This document shows, in pieces, positions 37,098 to 46,206 of a stretch of DNA of 54,888 nt (within the stretch, counting starts at the first letter, position 1; each line of letters begins with the position of its first letter). The translations under genes and the position numbers were made by a program. The DNA is from Aurantiacibacter odishensis (GTDB taxonomy: Bacteria > Pseudomonadota > Alphaproteobacteria > Sphingomonadales > Sphingomonadaceae), in NCBI RefSeq assembly GCF_003605195.1, contig NZ_QYOS01000016.1, positions 1-54,888 on the forward strand. Reading direction: 5' to 3'. Under the pieces are notes generated by a model. The model worked only from the letters and a program-made list of their open reading frames with translations. It was not told where the DNA came from and ran no database searches.

Positions 37098-37907
37098 ATG
37101 CCGATACCCGCCCAGATACATGAACGCAGGCGCAGGATAGACCGTCGCCGCAGCGAACCGCACCCCGTCAGCGAAGACCTGGCCGAGGCGCTGAACGATG
37201 ATGCACTCCACATCCTGTTCCAGCCCCAGTTCGCCAGCAGCGACAATGCACTGGCAGGGGCAGAGGCGCTGGCGCGGTGGGATCATCCCCAGCATGGCTT
37301 GCTGGCGGGCGATTCGCTGGTGGCGATTGCCCAGTCGGGCGGCATCACCCGGCGCCTGGCGCGGCACATCGCTCGCGCGGCGCTGGAAACGGCAACGGGG
37401 TGGCCGGAGACACTGCGGCTGTCGCTGAACGTCACCGCGATGGACCTGTTCGACCGGACTTTCGGGGAAGACCTGATGGCGATGTTAGCGGAAACCGGCT
37501 TTCCGGCAGAGCGCCTGACCTTGGAAATCACCGAGCAGGCGCTGGTTGCCGATCTCGATCGCTCGGCCGAACGCCTGCGCGCACTGGCGGATCACGGAAT
37601 ACGGATCGCGCTAGACGATTTCGGGGCGGGCTTCTGCAATTTCCGATACCTGAAGGTGCTGCCGCTCGACGCATTGAAGCTGGATCGTTCGATGATCGAC
37701 GGAGTGGCCAGCGATGCCCGCGACCTTGCCGTGCTGCGCGGGATCGTGGCCATGGCAAGTGCACTGGATATCGCCGTGATCGCCGAGGGGGTGGAAACCA
37801 GAGCGCAGCGCGACGTCGTGACGGCTGAGGGATGCGCCGTCTGGCAGGGGTATCTGGGCGGCAAGCCCATGTCAGCGCGCAGGCTGGTGGCGCTGGCGGA
37901 AAGCTAG
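37098..37907 (+). CDS. EAL-domain cyclic-di-GMP phosphodiesterase
   Basis: A 269-residue stand-alone EAL domain, which hydrolyses c-di-GMP to pGpG. The catalytic residues all look present: GAEALARW with Glu56, the Asn in SLNVTAMDL, LEITEQAL, DDFGAGF, KLDRSMID, AEGVET and QGYLGGKPM. No membrane helix, sensory domain or GGDEF domain is visible; the N-terminal 25 residues are Arg-rich and could localise it. The start codon ATG 37098 has no strong Shine-Dalgarno. Its stop shares a CTAG palindrome with the stop of mfd on the other strand. Confidence 0.92.
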   Translation: MPIPAQIHERRRRIDRRRSEPHPVSEDLAEALNDDALHILFQPQFASSDNALAGAEALARWDHPQHGLLAGDSLVAIAQSGGITRRLARHIARAALETATGWPETLRLSLNVTAMDLFDRTFGEDLMAMLAETGFPAERLTLEITEQALVADLDRSAERLRALADHGIRIALDDFGAGFCNFRYLKVLPLDALKLDRSMIDGVASDARDLAVLRGIVAMASALDIAVIAEGVETRAQRDVVTAEGCAVWQGYLGGKPMSARRLVALAES

Positions 37908-40900
37908 GCTGTCTTCTTCTCGGCCTTGCGCACGATGCCGCTCAGGCCCTTGGTCAGCTGGAACAGGCCGTTGAGGCGGCTTTGCGGATCGCCCCAGGCG
38001 CGGTTGATCTGCAACTTCATGTCCGGGCGCAGTTTGGCCGTGCCTTTCAGCCTGTCGACATAGGCAACGAGGCCCACGGGATCGGGGAAGTTGTTCTCGT
38101 GGAACGTCACCAGCGTACCGCGCGCGCCCACCTCGATCTTGGCGATGCAGGCCTGAATGGCCTGGGCCTTGATTTCGATCAGGCGGATGAGGTTCTTGGT
38201 CGGCTGCGGCAGTTCGCCGAAGCGGTCGATCATTTCCGCCGCCAGTGCTTCGACCTCGCCTTGTCCTTCGGCCTGGTTCAGGCGGCGATAGAGCGCCATG
38301 CGTACAGCGAGATCGGGCACGTAGTCCTCGGGAATCATGATGGGCGCATCGACGGTGATCTGCGGGGAAAGGCCCGTGCGGTCCGCCTCCAAGCCCACGT
38401 CGCCCGCCTTGGCGGCCATGATCGCGTCTTCCAGCATCGACTGGTAAAGTTCGAAGCCGACTTCCCGAATGTGCCCCGATTGCTCGTCGCCCAGCAAGTT
38501 GCCCGCGCCGCGAATGTCGAGGTCGTGGCTGGCGAGCTGGAAACCTGCGCCCAGTGAATCGAGATCGCCCAGCACTTTCAGGCGCTTCTGCGCCACTTCG
38601 CTGAGTGCGGTATCTGCCGGCGTGGTCAGGTAGGCGTAGGCGCGGATCTTGGAACGGCCCACGCGACCGCGCAGCTGGTATAGCTGGGCAAGGCCGAACC
38701 GGTCCGCGCGGTGGATGATGATGGTGTTGGCGCTCGGCAGGTCCAGCCCGCTTTCGACGATGGTGGTGGAGAGCAGCACTTCGTACTTGCCCTCGTAGAA
38801 GGCGCTCATCCGCTCCTCGATCTCGCCCGCGCTCATCTGCCCGTGCGCCGCCACGAATTTCACCTCGGGCACCGTTTCGCGCATCCAGTCTTCCAGGCCC
38901 GCCATGTCGGAGATGCGCGGCACCACGATGAAACTCTGTCCGCCGCGATGGTGTTCGCGCAGCAAGGCCTCGCGGATCACCATGTCGTCCCACTCCATCA
39001 CGTAGGTGCGAACGGCGAGGCGATCGACGGGCGGCGTCTTGATGGTGGAAAGCTCGCGCAGGCCCGTCATCGCCATTTGCAAGGTGCGCGGGATTGGCGT
39101 GGCGGTGAGAGTGAGCACGTGCACGTCGGCGCGAAGCTGCTTCAGCTTCTCCTTATGTGTGACGCCGAAGCGCTGTTCCTCGTCAACGATCACGAGACCC
39201 AGGTTCTTGAACTTCGTGTTCTTGGAAAGGATCGCGTGGGTGCCGATCACGATATCCATGTCGCCCGATTGCAGTGCGTCACGCGTGTCCTTCATCTCCT
39301 TGGCGGAGACGAGGCGCGAAAGGCGGCCGATCTTCAGCGGGAAGCCGGAGAACCGATCCGAGAAGTTCTGGAAGTGCTGGCGGGCGAGCAAGGTGGTGGG
39401 CGCCACCATTGCCACCTGCTGCCCGTTCATCGCCGCGACGAAGGCCGCACGCAGCGCGACTTCGGTCTTGCCGAAGCCCACGTCGCCGCAGACGAGGCGA
39501 TCCATCGGCTTGCCGCTTTCGAGGTCGCGCAGCACGTCGGCAATCGCCTGTTCCTGGTCCTCGGTTTCCTCGTACTGGAAGCGGTCGAGGAACTGGTTGT
39601 AGCTGGCTTCTTCGGCCTCCAGCACCGGGGCCTTGCGCAGGGCGCGGCGGGCGGCGACTTCCATGAGTTCACCCGCAATGGCGCGGATGCGCTCCTTCAG
39701 GCGGGCGCGGCGTTTCTGCCATGCCTCGCCGCCGAGACGGTCGAGCGGCGCGCCTTCCTCGGAAGAACCGTAGCGCGACAGCACGTCGAGGTTCTCGACG
39801 GGAATGTAGAGCTTGTCGCCGCCTGCGTATTCCAGCATCACGCAGTCGTGCTGGCTCTTGCCCACGGCGATGGGTTCAAGGCCAAGGTACTTGCCGATGC
39901 CGTGGTCGATGTGGACCACCAGGTCGCCGCGCGACAGTGCCTGCAATTCGGCAAGGAAGGCGTCGGCGTCCTTCCTCTTCTTGCGACGGCGCACGAGGCG
40001 GTCGCCCAGCAGGTCCTGCTCGGTGACGACCTCTATCTCGTCGTTCGCAAAGCCTGTGTCGAGCGGCAGGACCATCGCCGTCGGGCGCCCTTTCGCCGCT
40101 GCGCCCAGCGCTTCCTGCCATGTCTCTGCGAGGCCCACGGGCGTTCCGGCTTCCTCGATGATCGAGGTGATGCGGCTGCGCGATCCGGTGGAATAGGTTG
40201 CCAGCAGCGGGCGCTTCCCGGCCTTGCCGAGCTCCTTGAAATGCGCCGCGGCGGCTTCGTACACGTTCTGGCCTGCGGATCGTTCAGGCGTGAAATCGCG
40301 GGCGGAGCGGAACCCGAAGTCGACCACCTTGTCGCTCTGAGGCTCGGCGAAGATCGAGGTGCGGTGGATTGGCCATTCGGCCATCGCACCGCCGAACTCG
40401 TCCTGCGTCAGGTAGAGCGATTGCGGATCGAGCGGCCGGTAGCTGCCCTTGGCCTGCCCAGAAATATCGCCGCGCTGGCGGTGATAGTCGGTAATGTCCT
40501 TCAGCCGTTCCTCGGCCGCTGGCAGGGCGCCTGCATCGATGACCAGCACATCGTCCTTGCCGAGGTGATCGAACAGCGTGGAAAGGCGATCCTCGAACAG
40601 CGGCAACCAGTGCTCCATGCCCGCCATGCGCCGCCCGTCGCTCACCGCTTCGTAGAGCGGATCCTGCGTGGCGTGCGCGCCGAACATCTCGCGGTAGCGG
40701 CTGCGGAAACGCTTGATGCTGTCCTCGTCCAGCAAGGCCTCGCTTGCGGGCAGCAGCAGGTGGCTGTCGATGCGTTCGGTGGTGCGCTGGGTGCCGGGAT
40801 CGAACAGGCGCAGGCTCTCCAGCTCGTCTCCGAAGAAATCGAGGCGAAGGCCTGCTTCGAGGCCGCTGGGATAGATATCGACGATGGAGCCGCGCATGGC

Positions 40901-41386
40901 GAATTCGCCTGTATCCACCACGGTATCGACGCGGGTGTAGCCCTGTCGGCGCAGCAGCGCGGCCAGGCTTTCATGGCCGATTTCGGTGCCCACCTTGAAC
41001 TCGCGCACCGCCTCGCGAATGCGGAAGGGTGTGAGTACGCGTTGCAGCAGCGCGTTGATGGTGGTGACGACGAGCTGGTTCGACTTGCTGCCCGATTGCA
41101 GTGAATGGAGCGCGGCAAGCCTGCGGGCGCTTACCGAAAGCGCGGGGCTGGCGCGGTCATACGGCAGGCAGTCCCACGCGGGGAATTCGATCACGTCCAG
41201 TTCGGGCGCGAAGAAATGCGCCGCGTCTGTCACGGCGCGCATCGCGGCATCGTCTGGCGCGATGAAGACGGCGCGCTTCTTCGCCGCGCGGGCAAGATCG
41301 GCCAGCACCATGGGCTGCGCCCCGCGCACCACGCTGGAAAGCGTCAGCGGAGACTTGGCTGACAGGATACGGGAAAGATCGGGCAT
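37904..41386 (-). CDS. mfd: Transcription-repair coupling factor
   Basis: Removes stalled RNA polymerase at lesions and recruits UvrA. The 1160-residue protein has a UvrB-like N-terminal part, a CarD-like RNA polymerase-interacting domain near residues 470-550 (GDLVVHIDHGIGKYLG), and the RecG-type helicase: GDVGFGKTE (about 635), VDEEQRFGV (about 735), TATPIPRTL, VVPRISDM and QLRGRVGRS. A C-terminal TRCF domain closes it (YVPDLAVRMALYRRL). Complete and typical. It converges with the EAL gene on a shared CTAG. Confidence 0.97.
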   Translation of the reverse strand: MPDLSRILSAKSPLTLSSVVRGAQPMVLADLARAAKKRAVFIAPDDAAMRAVTDAAHFFAPELDVIEFPAWDCLPYDRASPALSVSARRLAALHSLQSGSKSNQLVVTTINALLQRVLTPFRIREAVREFKVGTEIGHESLAALLRRQGYTRVDTVVDTGEFAMRGSIVDIYPSGLEAGLRLDFFGDELESLRLFDPGTQRTTERIDSHLLLPASEALLDEDSIKRFRSRYREMFGAHATQDPLYEAVSDGRRMAGMEHWLPLFEDRLSTLFDHLGKDDVLVIDAGALPAAEERLKDITDYHRQRGDISGQAKGSYRPLDPQSLYLTQDEFGGAMAEWPIHRTSIFAEPQSDKVVDFGFRSARDFTPERSAGQNVYEAAAAHFKELGKAGKRPLLATYSTGSRSRITSIIEEAGTPVGLAETWQEALGAAAKGRPTAMVLPLDTGFANDEIEVVTEQDLLGDRLVRRRKKRKDADAFLAELQALSRGDLVVHIDHGIGKYLGLEPIAVGKSQHDCVMLEYAGGDKLYIPVENLDVLSRYGSSEEGAPLDRLGGEAWQKRRARLKERIRAIAGELMEVAARRALRKAPVLEAEEASYNQFLDRFQYEETEDQEQAIADVLRDLESGKPMDRLVCGDVGFGKTEVALRAAFVAAMNGQQVAMVAPTTLLARQHFQNFSDRFSGFPLKIGRLSRLVSAKEMKDTRDALQSGDMDIVIGTHAILSKNTKFKNLGLVIVDEEQRFGVTHKEKLKQLRADVHVLTLTATPIPRTLQMAMTGLRELSTIKTPPVDRLAVRTYVMEWDDMVIREALLREHHRGGQSFIVVPRISDMAGLEDWMRETVPEVKFVAAHGQMSAGEIEERMSAFYEGKYEVLLSTTIVESGLDLPSANTIIIHRADRFGLAQLYQLRGRVGRSKIRAYAYLTTPADTALSEVAQKRLKVLGDLDSLGAGFQLASHDLDIRGAGNLLGDEQSGHIREVGFELYQSMLEDAIMAAKAGDVGLEADRTGLSPQITVDAPIMIPEDYVPDLAVRMALYRRLNQAEGQGEVEALAAEMIDRFGELPQPTKNLIRLIEIKAQAIQACIAKIEVGARGTLVTFHENNFPDPVGLVAYVDRLKGTAKLRPDMKLQINRAWGDPQSRLNGLFQLTKGLSGIVRKAEKKTA

Positions 41387-41437
41387 GAAGTCTAGGAAAG
41401 GTTCGAAGCGGCTGAGTGGTTCCGCCGCGCCTTGCCC

Positions 41438-41710
41438 TTAGATCTTCACATAGTCCAGCTTGCGCATGGCATCCATTTGCGGCCCGGCGAATTCCTCCGG
41501 CACAGGCTGCGTGCCCAGCGCCCAAGCCATGACGTCCACATCGTCGCGGTCCAGCAGCGCCTCGAACCAGGCAAGGCCGGCCTCGCCCCACTCTGCATGG
41601 TAGCGATCGAAGTAGCCGCCGAACATATAATCGGCTTCGCGCGTGCCGCGATGCCAGGCGCGGAAGCGGGCGCGATTGAGACGGGTGGGAAGGTCGGCTT
41701 GTGCGGTCAT
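41438..41710 (-). CDS. sdhE: Succinate dehydrogenase assembly factor SdhE
   Basis: A 90-residue protein that helps attach FAD covalently to the flavoprotein of succinate dehydrogenase. The RGTRE motif at about residues 20-24 (RFRAWHRGTREADYMFGGYF) is the family signature. The ATG at 41710 is the only plausible start; no AGGAG precedes it, and the 8-bp stem of a terminator ends six bases upstream. Neighbours recG and mfd match the order often seen in Sphingomonadales. No sdh genes are nearby. Confidence 0.9.
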   Translation of the reverse strand: MTAQADLPTRLNRARFRAWHRGTREADYMFGGYFDRYHAEWGEAGLAWFEALLDRDDVDVMAWALGTQPVPEEFAGPQMDAMRKLDYVKI

Positions 41711-41713
41711 GTG

Positions 41714-41744
41714 AAAACGGGGCCCCTCAGGCGAGAGGCCCCGT
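41714..41744 (-). terminator. Rho-independent terminator directly before sdhE
   Basis: On the minus strand, stem ACGGGGCC / GGCCCCGT plus CTC / GAG with one mismatch, loop of 4, then a short T run. It should stop the transcript of the small secreted protein gene to its right. The stem ends six bases before the sdhE ATG. Confidence 0.7.
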
Positions 41745-41765
41745 CTAGTCGCTATGGCGCGCCGA

Positions 41766-42200
41766 TCAAGGGTGCGTGTGGGTGTAAAGCGTGGTCGAGC
41801 TCTCGACCATCGCATCCATCTCGTCGCCGAGTGCTTCCATCTGCTCCTCGCCTCCGACCATTTCGGTCAGCGCTTCCATGAAGGCCACACGGCCTGCCGG
41901 GGCGTGGCTGTCGAATGACGCCATGCCGCCCGGCATGTCGGCCACGGTGATGATATCGTAATCGGGGTTCATCATGATCCAGTGGATCGTTTCGGGCGAA
42001 GCACCGGAAGCTTCGCGCGCGGGGTTGATGTAATTGGTCATTACTTCGAGCCATCGTTCCTCGTCTGCCCCGTCGGCAAATTTCAGCATGGTTACCGCGT
42101 AGGTGGTGCGTGGCTCTTCTTCTTCTTCTTGGGCCGCTGCGGGCAGTGCAGCCAGTGACATTGTGGCAGCACAAGCAATAAAGGTAATCTTTTTCAGCAT
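41766..42200 (-). CDS. Small secreted protein, unknown function
   Basis: A 144-residue protein with a signal peptide MLKKITFIACAATMSLAALP, cut after AAA or AAAQ. The mature part starts EEEEEE and continues with TTYAVTMLKFADGADEERW, later NYINPAREAS and IIMNPDYDIITVADM-like segments; the pattern resembles small alpha-beta barrel proteins but no motif is decisive. It ends YTHTHP. Start ATG 42200 has GGGGGA six bases upstream on the minus strand. It stands alone between sdhE and recG, inserted in an otherwise common recG-sdhE-mfd order. I do not recognise a function. Confidence 0.7.
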   Translation of the reverse strand: MLKKITFIACAATMSLAALPAAAQEEEEEPRTTYAVTMLKFADGADEERWLEVMTNYINPAREASGASPETIHWIMMNPDYDIITVADMPGGMASFDSHAPAGRVAFMEALTEMVGGEEQMEALGDEMDAMVESSTTLYTHTHP

Positions 42201-42216
42201 GGTAAGTCCCCCTGTT

Positions 42217-42253
42217 ACTTTTCCGGATTGGAAAAGTACTTCGCATGATGCGA
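42217..42253. promoter_or_regulatory. Two inverted repeats upstream of the small secreted protein
   Basis: ACTTTTCC (42217-42224) and GGAAAAGT (42230-42237) form a perfect 8-bp repeat with a 5-base loop; TCGCATGATGCGA at 42241-42253 is a perfect palindrome around one base. They lie 17-53 bases before the leftward start codon at 42200, the first just upstream of its Shine-Dalgarno. They could be operator sites or leader structure. Confidence 0.4.
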
Positions 42254-42371
42254 CCCCGCCAAAGTATTAACACGAATGTTCGTGATCGCCTAAGAATGAA
42301 ATGCCACTGGTGGATAAATGGCGCAGGCGGAGCTTCGCATGGGGAAGGCTAGGCGCTAGAGCGAACAGGCC

Positions 42372-44441
42372 ATGCGCCCGGAAATCCTCATCCCCCTGTT
42401 CGCCGAGACGGACGGCCTCGAAGGCATCGGCCCGAAGCTGAAAAAGCCGCTGGAGAAGCTGGGCCTCACCCGCGTGCGAGACGTGCTGTATCACCTGCCG
42501 GAGCGTTTCGTGGTGCGCCGCGCTGTCACCGATCTCGACGATGCGAACGTCGGGGAGCAGGTGGTCGTCGCGCTGAACGTTGTCGAGCATCGCGCCAGCC
42601 GGTCTCCGCGCGGGCCGTACCGGGTGATGGCGACCGACGCGAAGGGGAACGTCTGCGCGCTCACCTATTTCGGGCGCGCCAGCTATACCGCGAAAAAGCA
42701 GTTGCCGGTGGGCGAGAAACGCTGGGTGGCGGGCCGCCTCGACCAGTACGATCAGATGCTGCAGATCGTGCATCCCGATCACGTGGCGGAGAAGTCCGAG
42801 CAGGCGATGGGGCAGATGGTGGAGCCGATCTACCGCCTGTCCGAAGGCCTGACCCAGCCGCGCGTGGCCAGCCTTGTCGAACAATCGCTGGCCCGTGCGC
42901 CGGACCTGCCCGAATGGATCGCCCCCGGCACGTTCAAGCGCGAAGGCTGGCCTTCGTGGCGCGAGGCTATTGCACAGGCGCACAAGGGAGAGAACGGCAA
43001 GGCGCGCGACAGGCTCGCCTACGACGAGCTTTTTGCCAATGCGCTGGCGTTGATGCTGGTGCGCGAAAGCAACCGCAAGCGGCGAGGGCAGCCACTCCAG
43101 GGGGACGGGCATCTTCGCGACAAGTTGCAACTGCCCTTCCCACTTACCGGAGCGCAGCGTCGCAGCATCGACGAGATCGCGGGCGACATGGCACAAAGCT
43201 CTCCCATGCTGCGCCTGCTTCAGGGCGACGTTGGCGCGGGCAAGACAGTGGTGGCGCTCGAATCCATGCTGGTGGCGGTGGAGGCGGGCGCGCAGGCGGC
43301 TATGCTGGCGCCCACCGAATTGCTCGCCCGCCAGCATTTCGAAACGCTGCGCGAAATGGCGCGGCCAACGGGCGTCGAAATCGCCCTGCTGACGGGCCGC
43401 GACAAGGGCAGGGCGCGCGAATCCATCCTGATGGGCCTGCTCGATGGCTCCATCGACATCGTCGTGGGCACCCATGCGATCTTCCAGCAGAGCGTGGCCT
43501 ACAGGAACCTTGGCCTCGTGGTGATCGACGAGCAGCACCGTTTCGGCGTGTCGCAGCGTCTTATGCTGGCGCAGAAAGGCCGCGTCACGCCGCATACGCT
43601 GGCGATGACGGCGACGCCGATCCCCCGCACGCTCGTCTTGGCGAATCACGGCGAGATGGAAGTCAGCCGCCTCGACGAATTGCCGCCGGGTCGGCAGGCG
43701 ATCGACACCCGCGTGCTGCCGATAGACAGGCTGGAGGATATAGTTGCCGCCGTCGGTCGCCACGTAGAGAGCGGCCAGCAGGCCTACTGGGTCTGCCCCA
43801 TGGTGCGCGACAGCGAGACGATGGACGACGATATTGCCGCCGCCGAAGCGCGCTTTGCAGGTTTGAAGGAGCGGTTCGGGGACGATGTGGTACTGGTCCA
43901 CGGCCAGCTCGCTCCCGAGCAGAAGGACGCGAGCATGGCGCGCTTTGCCGCGGGCGAAGCCAAAATACTGGTCGCCACCACGGTGATCGAGGTGGGCGTC
44001 GACGTGCCCGATGCGACGCTGATGGTGATCGAGCAGGCCGAACGTTTCGGGCTTGCACAGCTCCACCAGTTGCGCGGACGCGTGGGGCGGGGCAGCGAGA
44101 AATCGACATGCCTGCTGCTGCGCTCCAACGAACTCAGTGAAACGGGCAAGAAGCGCCTCGAACTGATGAAGAGCAGCCAGGATGGCTTCCTGCTGGCGGA
44201 GGAAGACCTGAAGCTGCGCGGCGGCGGCGAATTGCTGGGCACGCGGCAGAGCGGGGAAGAAGGCTTCTCCATCGCCACGCTGGAACAGGTGACAAAGTTG
44301 CTGGAAATGGCCAACGCCGATGCCAAGATGCTGGTGGAGCAGCAGCGCGGGCTGGCGAACCCGGAACGCGGCGAAGCGGCACGCACGGTGCTCTACCTGC
44401 TGGAGCGCGACTGGGGGGTGCAGACCCTGCGCGGCGGATAA
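42372..44441 (+). CDS. recG: ATP-dependent DNA helicase RecG
   Basis: Branch-migrates Holliday junctions and reverses stalled forks. The 689-residue protein has an N-terminal wedge OB domain (about 60-150, DANVGEQVVVALNVVEHRA), then helicase motifs: GDVGAGKTVVAL (about 285), VVIDEQHRFGV (about 384), MTATPIPRTL, VATTVIEVGVDVP and QLRGRVGRGSE. Complete. ATG start at 42372 with only a weak Shine-Dalgarno. It begins a rightward run and is divergent from the small secreted protein gene. Confidence 0.96.
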   Translation: MRPEILIPLFAETDGLEGIGPKLKKPLEKLGLTRVRDVLYHLPERFVVRRAVTDLDDANVGEQVVVALNVVEHRASRSPRGPYRVMATDAKGNVCALTYFGRASYTAKKQLPVGEKRWVAGRLDQYDQMLQIVHPDHVAEKSEQAMGQMVEPIYRLSEGLTQPRVASLVEQSLARAPDLPEWIAPGTFKREGWPSWREAIAQAHKGENGKARDRLAYDELFANALALMLVRESNRKRRGQPLQGDGHLRDKLQLPFPLTGAQRRSIDEIAGDMAQSSPMLRLLQGDVGAGKTVVALESMLVAVEAGAQAAMLAPTELLARQHFETLREMARPTGVEIALLTGRDKGRARESILMGLLDGSIDIVVGTHAIFQQSVAYRNLGLVVIDEQHRFGVSQRLMLAQKGRVTPHTLAMTATPIPRTLVLANHGEMEVSRLDELPPGRQAIDTRVLPIDRLEDIVAAVGRHVESGQQAYWVCPMVRDSETMDDDIAAAEARFAGLKERFGDDVVLVHGQLAPEQKDASMARFAAGEAKILVATTVIEVGVDVPDATLMVIEQAERFGLAQLHQLRGRVGRGSEKSTCLLLRSNELSETGKKRLELMKSSQDGFLLAEEDLKLRGGGELLGTRQSGEEGFSIATLEQVTKLLEMANADAKMLVEQQRGLANPERGEAARTVLYLLERDWGVQTLRGG

Positions 44442-44545
44442 GGCGAAAATACCCGATTGCGCGGCGCGAAAATCGGCGTAATCAACGCGTTCCGGCTGGT
44501 CGAGCAGGAAGGGCCTGCTGCAAGCCTGGTGGAATCCTCCATTAT

Positions 44546-46129
44546 ATGATCTTTGACCGGGTCAAACCGCTCGATGCCATCCTCGCGACGGCACAGCGCA
44601 AATCCCTGCATCGTTCGCTTTCCGGCCTCCAGCTCATGCTGTTCGGCATCGGATGCATCATCGGCACCGGCATTTTCGTCCTGACTGCCGCCGGGGCGCA
44701 AAAGGCGGGACCGGGCCTGATGCTGGCCTTCATTATCGCCGGGGCCGTCTGCATCGTCGCCGCTTTGTGTTATGCCGAGGTGGCCGCCATGATCCCGGTT
44801 GCGGGATCGGCCTACACCTACAGCTATGCCTCCATGGGCGAGTTCCTTGCCTGGACCGTCGGCTGGGCGCTGATCCTGGAATATGCCGTGGCGGCCAGCG
44901 CCGTCTCCGTCGGGTGGTCCGGCTATTTCAGTGGGACGATATTGCAGGAATTCTTCGGGATAACCTTGCCGCCCTGGCTCGCCGCAGGGCCGCTTTCGCT
45001 GGGCGGCGCGCCGGGAGGTTTCATCAACCTGCCCGCGCTGGTAATCGCGCTGCTCGTCACCTGGCTGCTGATGATCGGCACCAGCGAAAGCGCCAAGGTC
45101 AACGCCGTGCTCGTGGCGATCAAGGTCGCCGCGCTGACGGCCTTCATCGCCCTCACGCTCACCAGTCCTGAATTCGATGCCGAGCGGTTCAATCCTTTCT
45201 TGCCCGCAGGGTTCGGTGGCAGCTTCGGCAGCGGCCTTGGCGCGGTGGGCGCGGCGGCGACCATCTTCTTCGCCTATGTCGGCTTCGATGCCGTTTCCAC
45301 AGCGGCGGAGGAAACGAAGGACCCGCAGAAGAACGTGCCTTTCGGCCTGATCGGTTCGCTCTTGTTCTGCACCGTGTTCTACATTTTGGTGGCCGCAGGG
45401 GCCATCGGCACCATCGGCGGGCAGCCGATCATGGGGCCGGACGGGATTCCCTTCCCGGCCGGCAGCGAGGAGCTGGCCCGCCAGTGCGCCATGCCGCAAT
45501 ATGCCGCCGCGCTGGTGTGTTCGGACGAGGCTCTGGCCCACGTCCTGCGCCAGATCGGCTTCTCCGGCATCGGCAACATGCTCGGCATCGCCGCCTTCCT
45601 CGCTCTGCCGTCGGTCATCCTCGTGCTGATCTTCGCGCAGACGCGTATCTTCTTCGTGATGAGCCGCGACGGCCTGCTGCCCGAACGCCTCAGCTCCGTG
45701 CACCCGCGCTGGAAGACGCCGCACATCGTCACCATGATGACGGGCCTGGTGGTGGCCATCGGCGCGGCGTTCTTGCCGGTCGGTCTGCTGGCGGACTATG
45801 CCAACGCGGGCACGCTCTACGCTTTCTTCATGGTGGCTGTGACGGTGATGGTGCTGCGTCGCAAGGACCCGGCCCGGCACCGGCCATTCCGCATGAAAGG
45901 CGTATGGATCGTCGCGCCCCTGACGCTTGCGGGTTGTCTCTACCTCTATCTCAATCTGCCGTGGCAAGCGATTGCCGTTCTTCCGGCCTGGGGCCTGATC
46001 GGTGTGCTGATCTACCTCGGATACAGCCGCCGGCGCAGCCATCTGGGCCGCGGTAGCGTGGAAGTGGTGGACGAGGTAGCAGGGGAGGAAACCATGATCC
46101 CCATCCATCCACCGGCACAGGGCGGCTAG
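44546..46129 (+). CDS. APC-family amino acid permease
   Basis: A 527-residue inner-membrane transporter with about 12-14 hydrophobic segments. The APC family consensus GIGCIIGTGIFVLTAAGAQ (about residues 34-52) carries the substrate-binding unwound helix, and AEVAAMIPVAGSAYTYSY follows. The layout matches the cationic amino acid transporter/YfnA group, which imports amino acids by proton symport; the substrate cannot be named. A glycine-rich stretch QPIMGPDGIPFPAG in the middle may be an outside loop. It is preceded by a 100-base gap after recG and followed by the DUF885 gene. Confidence 0.9.
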   Translation: MIFDRVKPLDAILATAQRKSLHRSLSGLQLMLFGIGCIIGTGIFVLTAAGAQKAGPGLMLAFIIAGAVCIVAALCYAEVAAMIPVAGSAYTYSYASMGEFLAWTVGWALILEYAVAASAVSVGWSGYFSGTILQEFFGITLPPWLAAGPLSLGGAPGGFINLPALVIALLVTWLLMIGTSESAKVNAVLVAIKVAALTAFIALTLTSPEFDAERFNPFLPAGFGGSFGSGLGAVGAAATIFFAYVGFDAVSTAAEETKDPQKNVPFGLIGSLLFCTVFYILVAAGAIGTIGGQPIMGPDGIPFPAGSEELARQCAMPQYAAALVCSDEALAHVLRQIGFSGIGNMLGIAAFLALPSVILVLIFAQTRIFFVMSRDGLLPERLSSVHPRWKTPHIVTMMTGLVVAIGAAFLPVGLLADYANAGTLYAFFMVAVTVMVLRRKDPARHRPFRMKGVWIVAPLTLAGCLYLYLNLPWQAIAVLPAWGLIGVLIYLGYSRRRSHLGRGSVEVVDEVAGEETMIPIHPPAQGG

Positions 46130-46169
46130 GCGGGCGGCATAGCTTGCCAAGCGCGCGGACGTCGCTAGT

Positions 46170-46196
46170 CTCCTGCGAAACCAGTTTTCGCAGGAG
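46170..46196 (+). promoter_or_regulatory. Hairpin that buries the Shine-Dalgarno of the DUF885 gene
   Basis: CTCCTGCGAAA (46170-46180) pairs perfectly with TTTCGCAGGAG (46186-46196) around a 5-base loop. The AGGAG at 46192-46196 is the Shine-Dalgarno for ATG 46207, so the stem hides it. It could be a thermo- or ligand-sensitive translation switch, or a DNA operator. Confidence 0.6.
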
Positions 46197-46206
46197 TCCC
46201 AGCCAT

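Noticed and set aside
38711-41104. Long plus-strand open frame of 797 codons opposite mfd
   Set aside because: Same reason: no recognisable domain or Shine-Dalgarno, and mfd is complete on the minus strand. The frames opposite recG (42267-44066) and the permease (44393-46150) were dismissed likewise.
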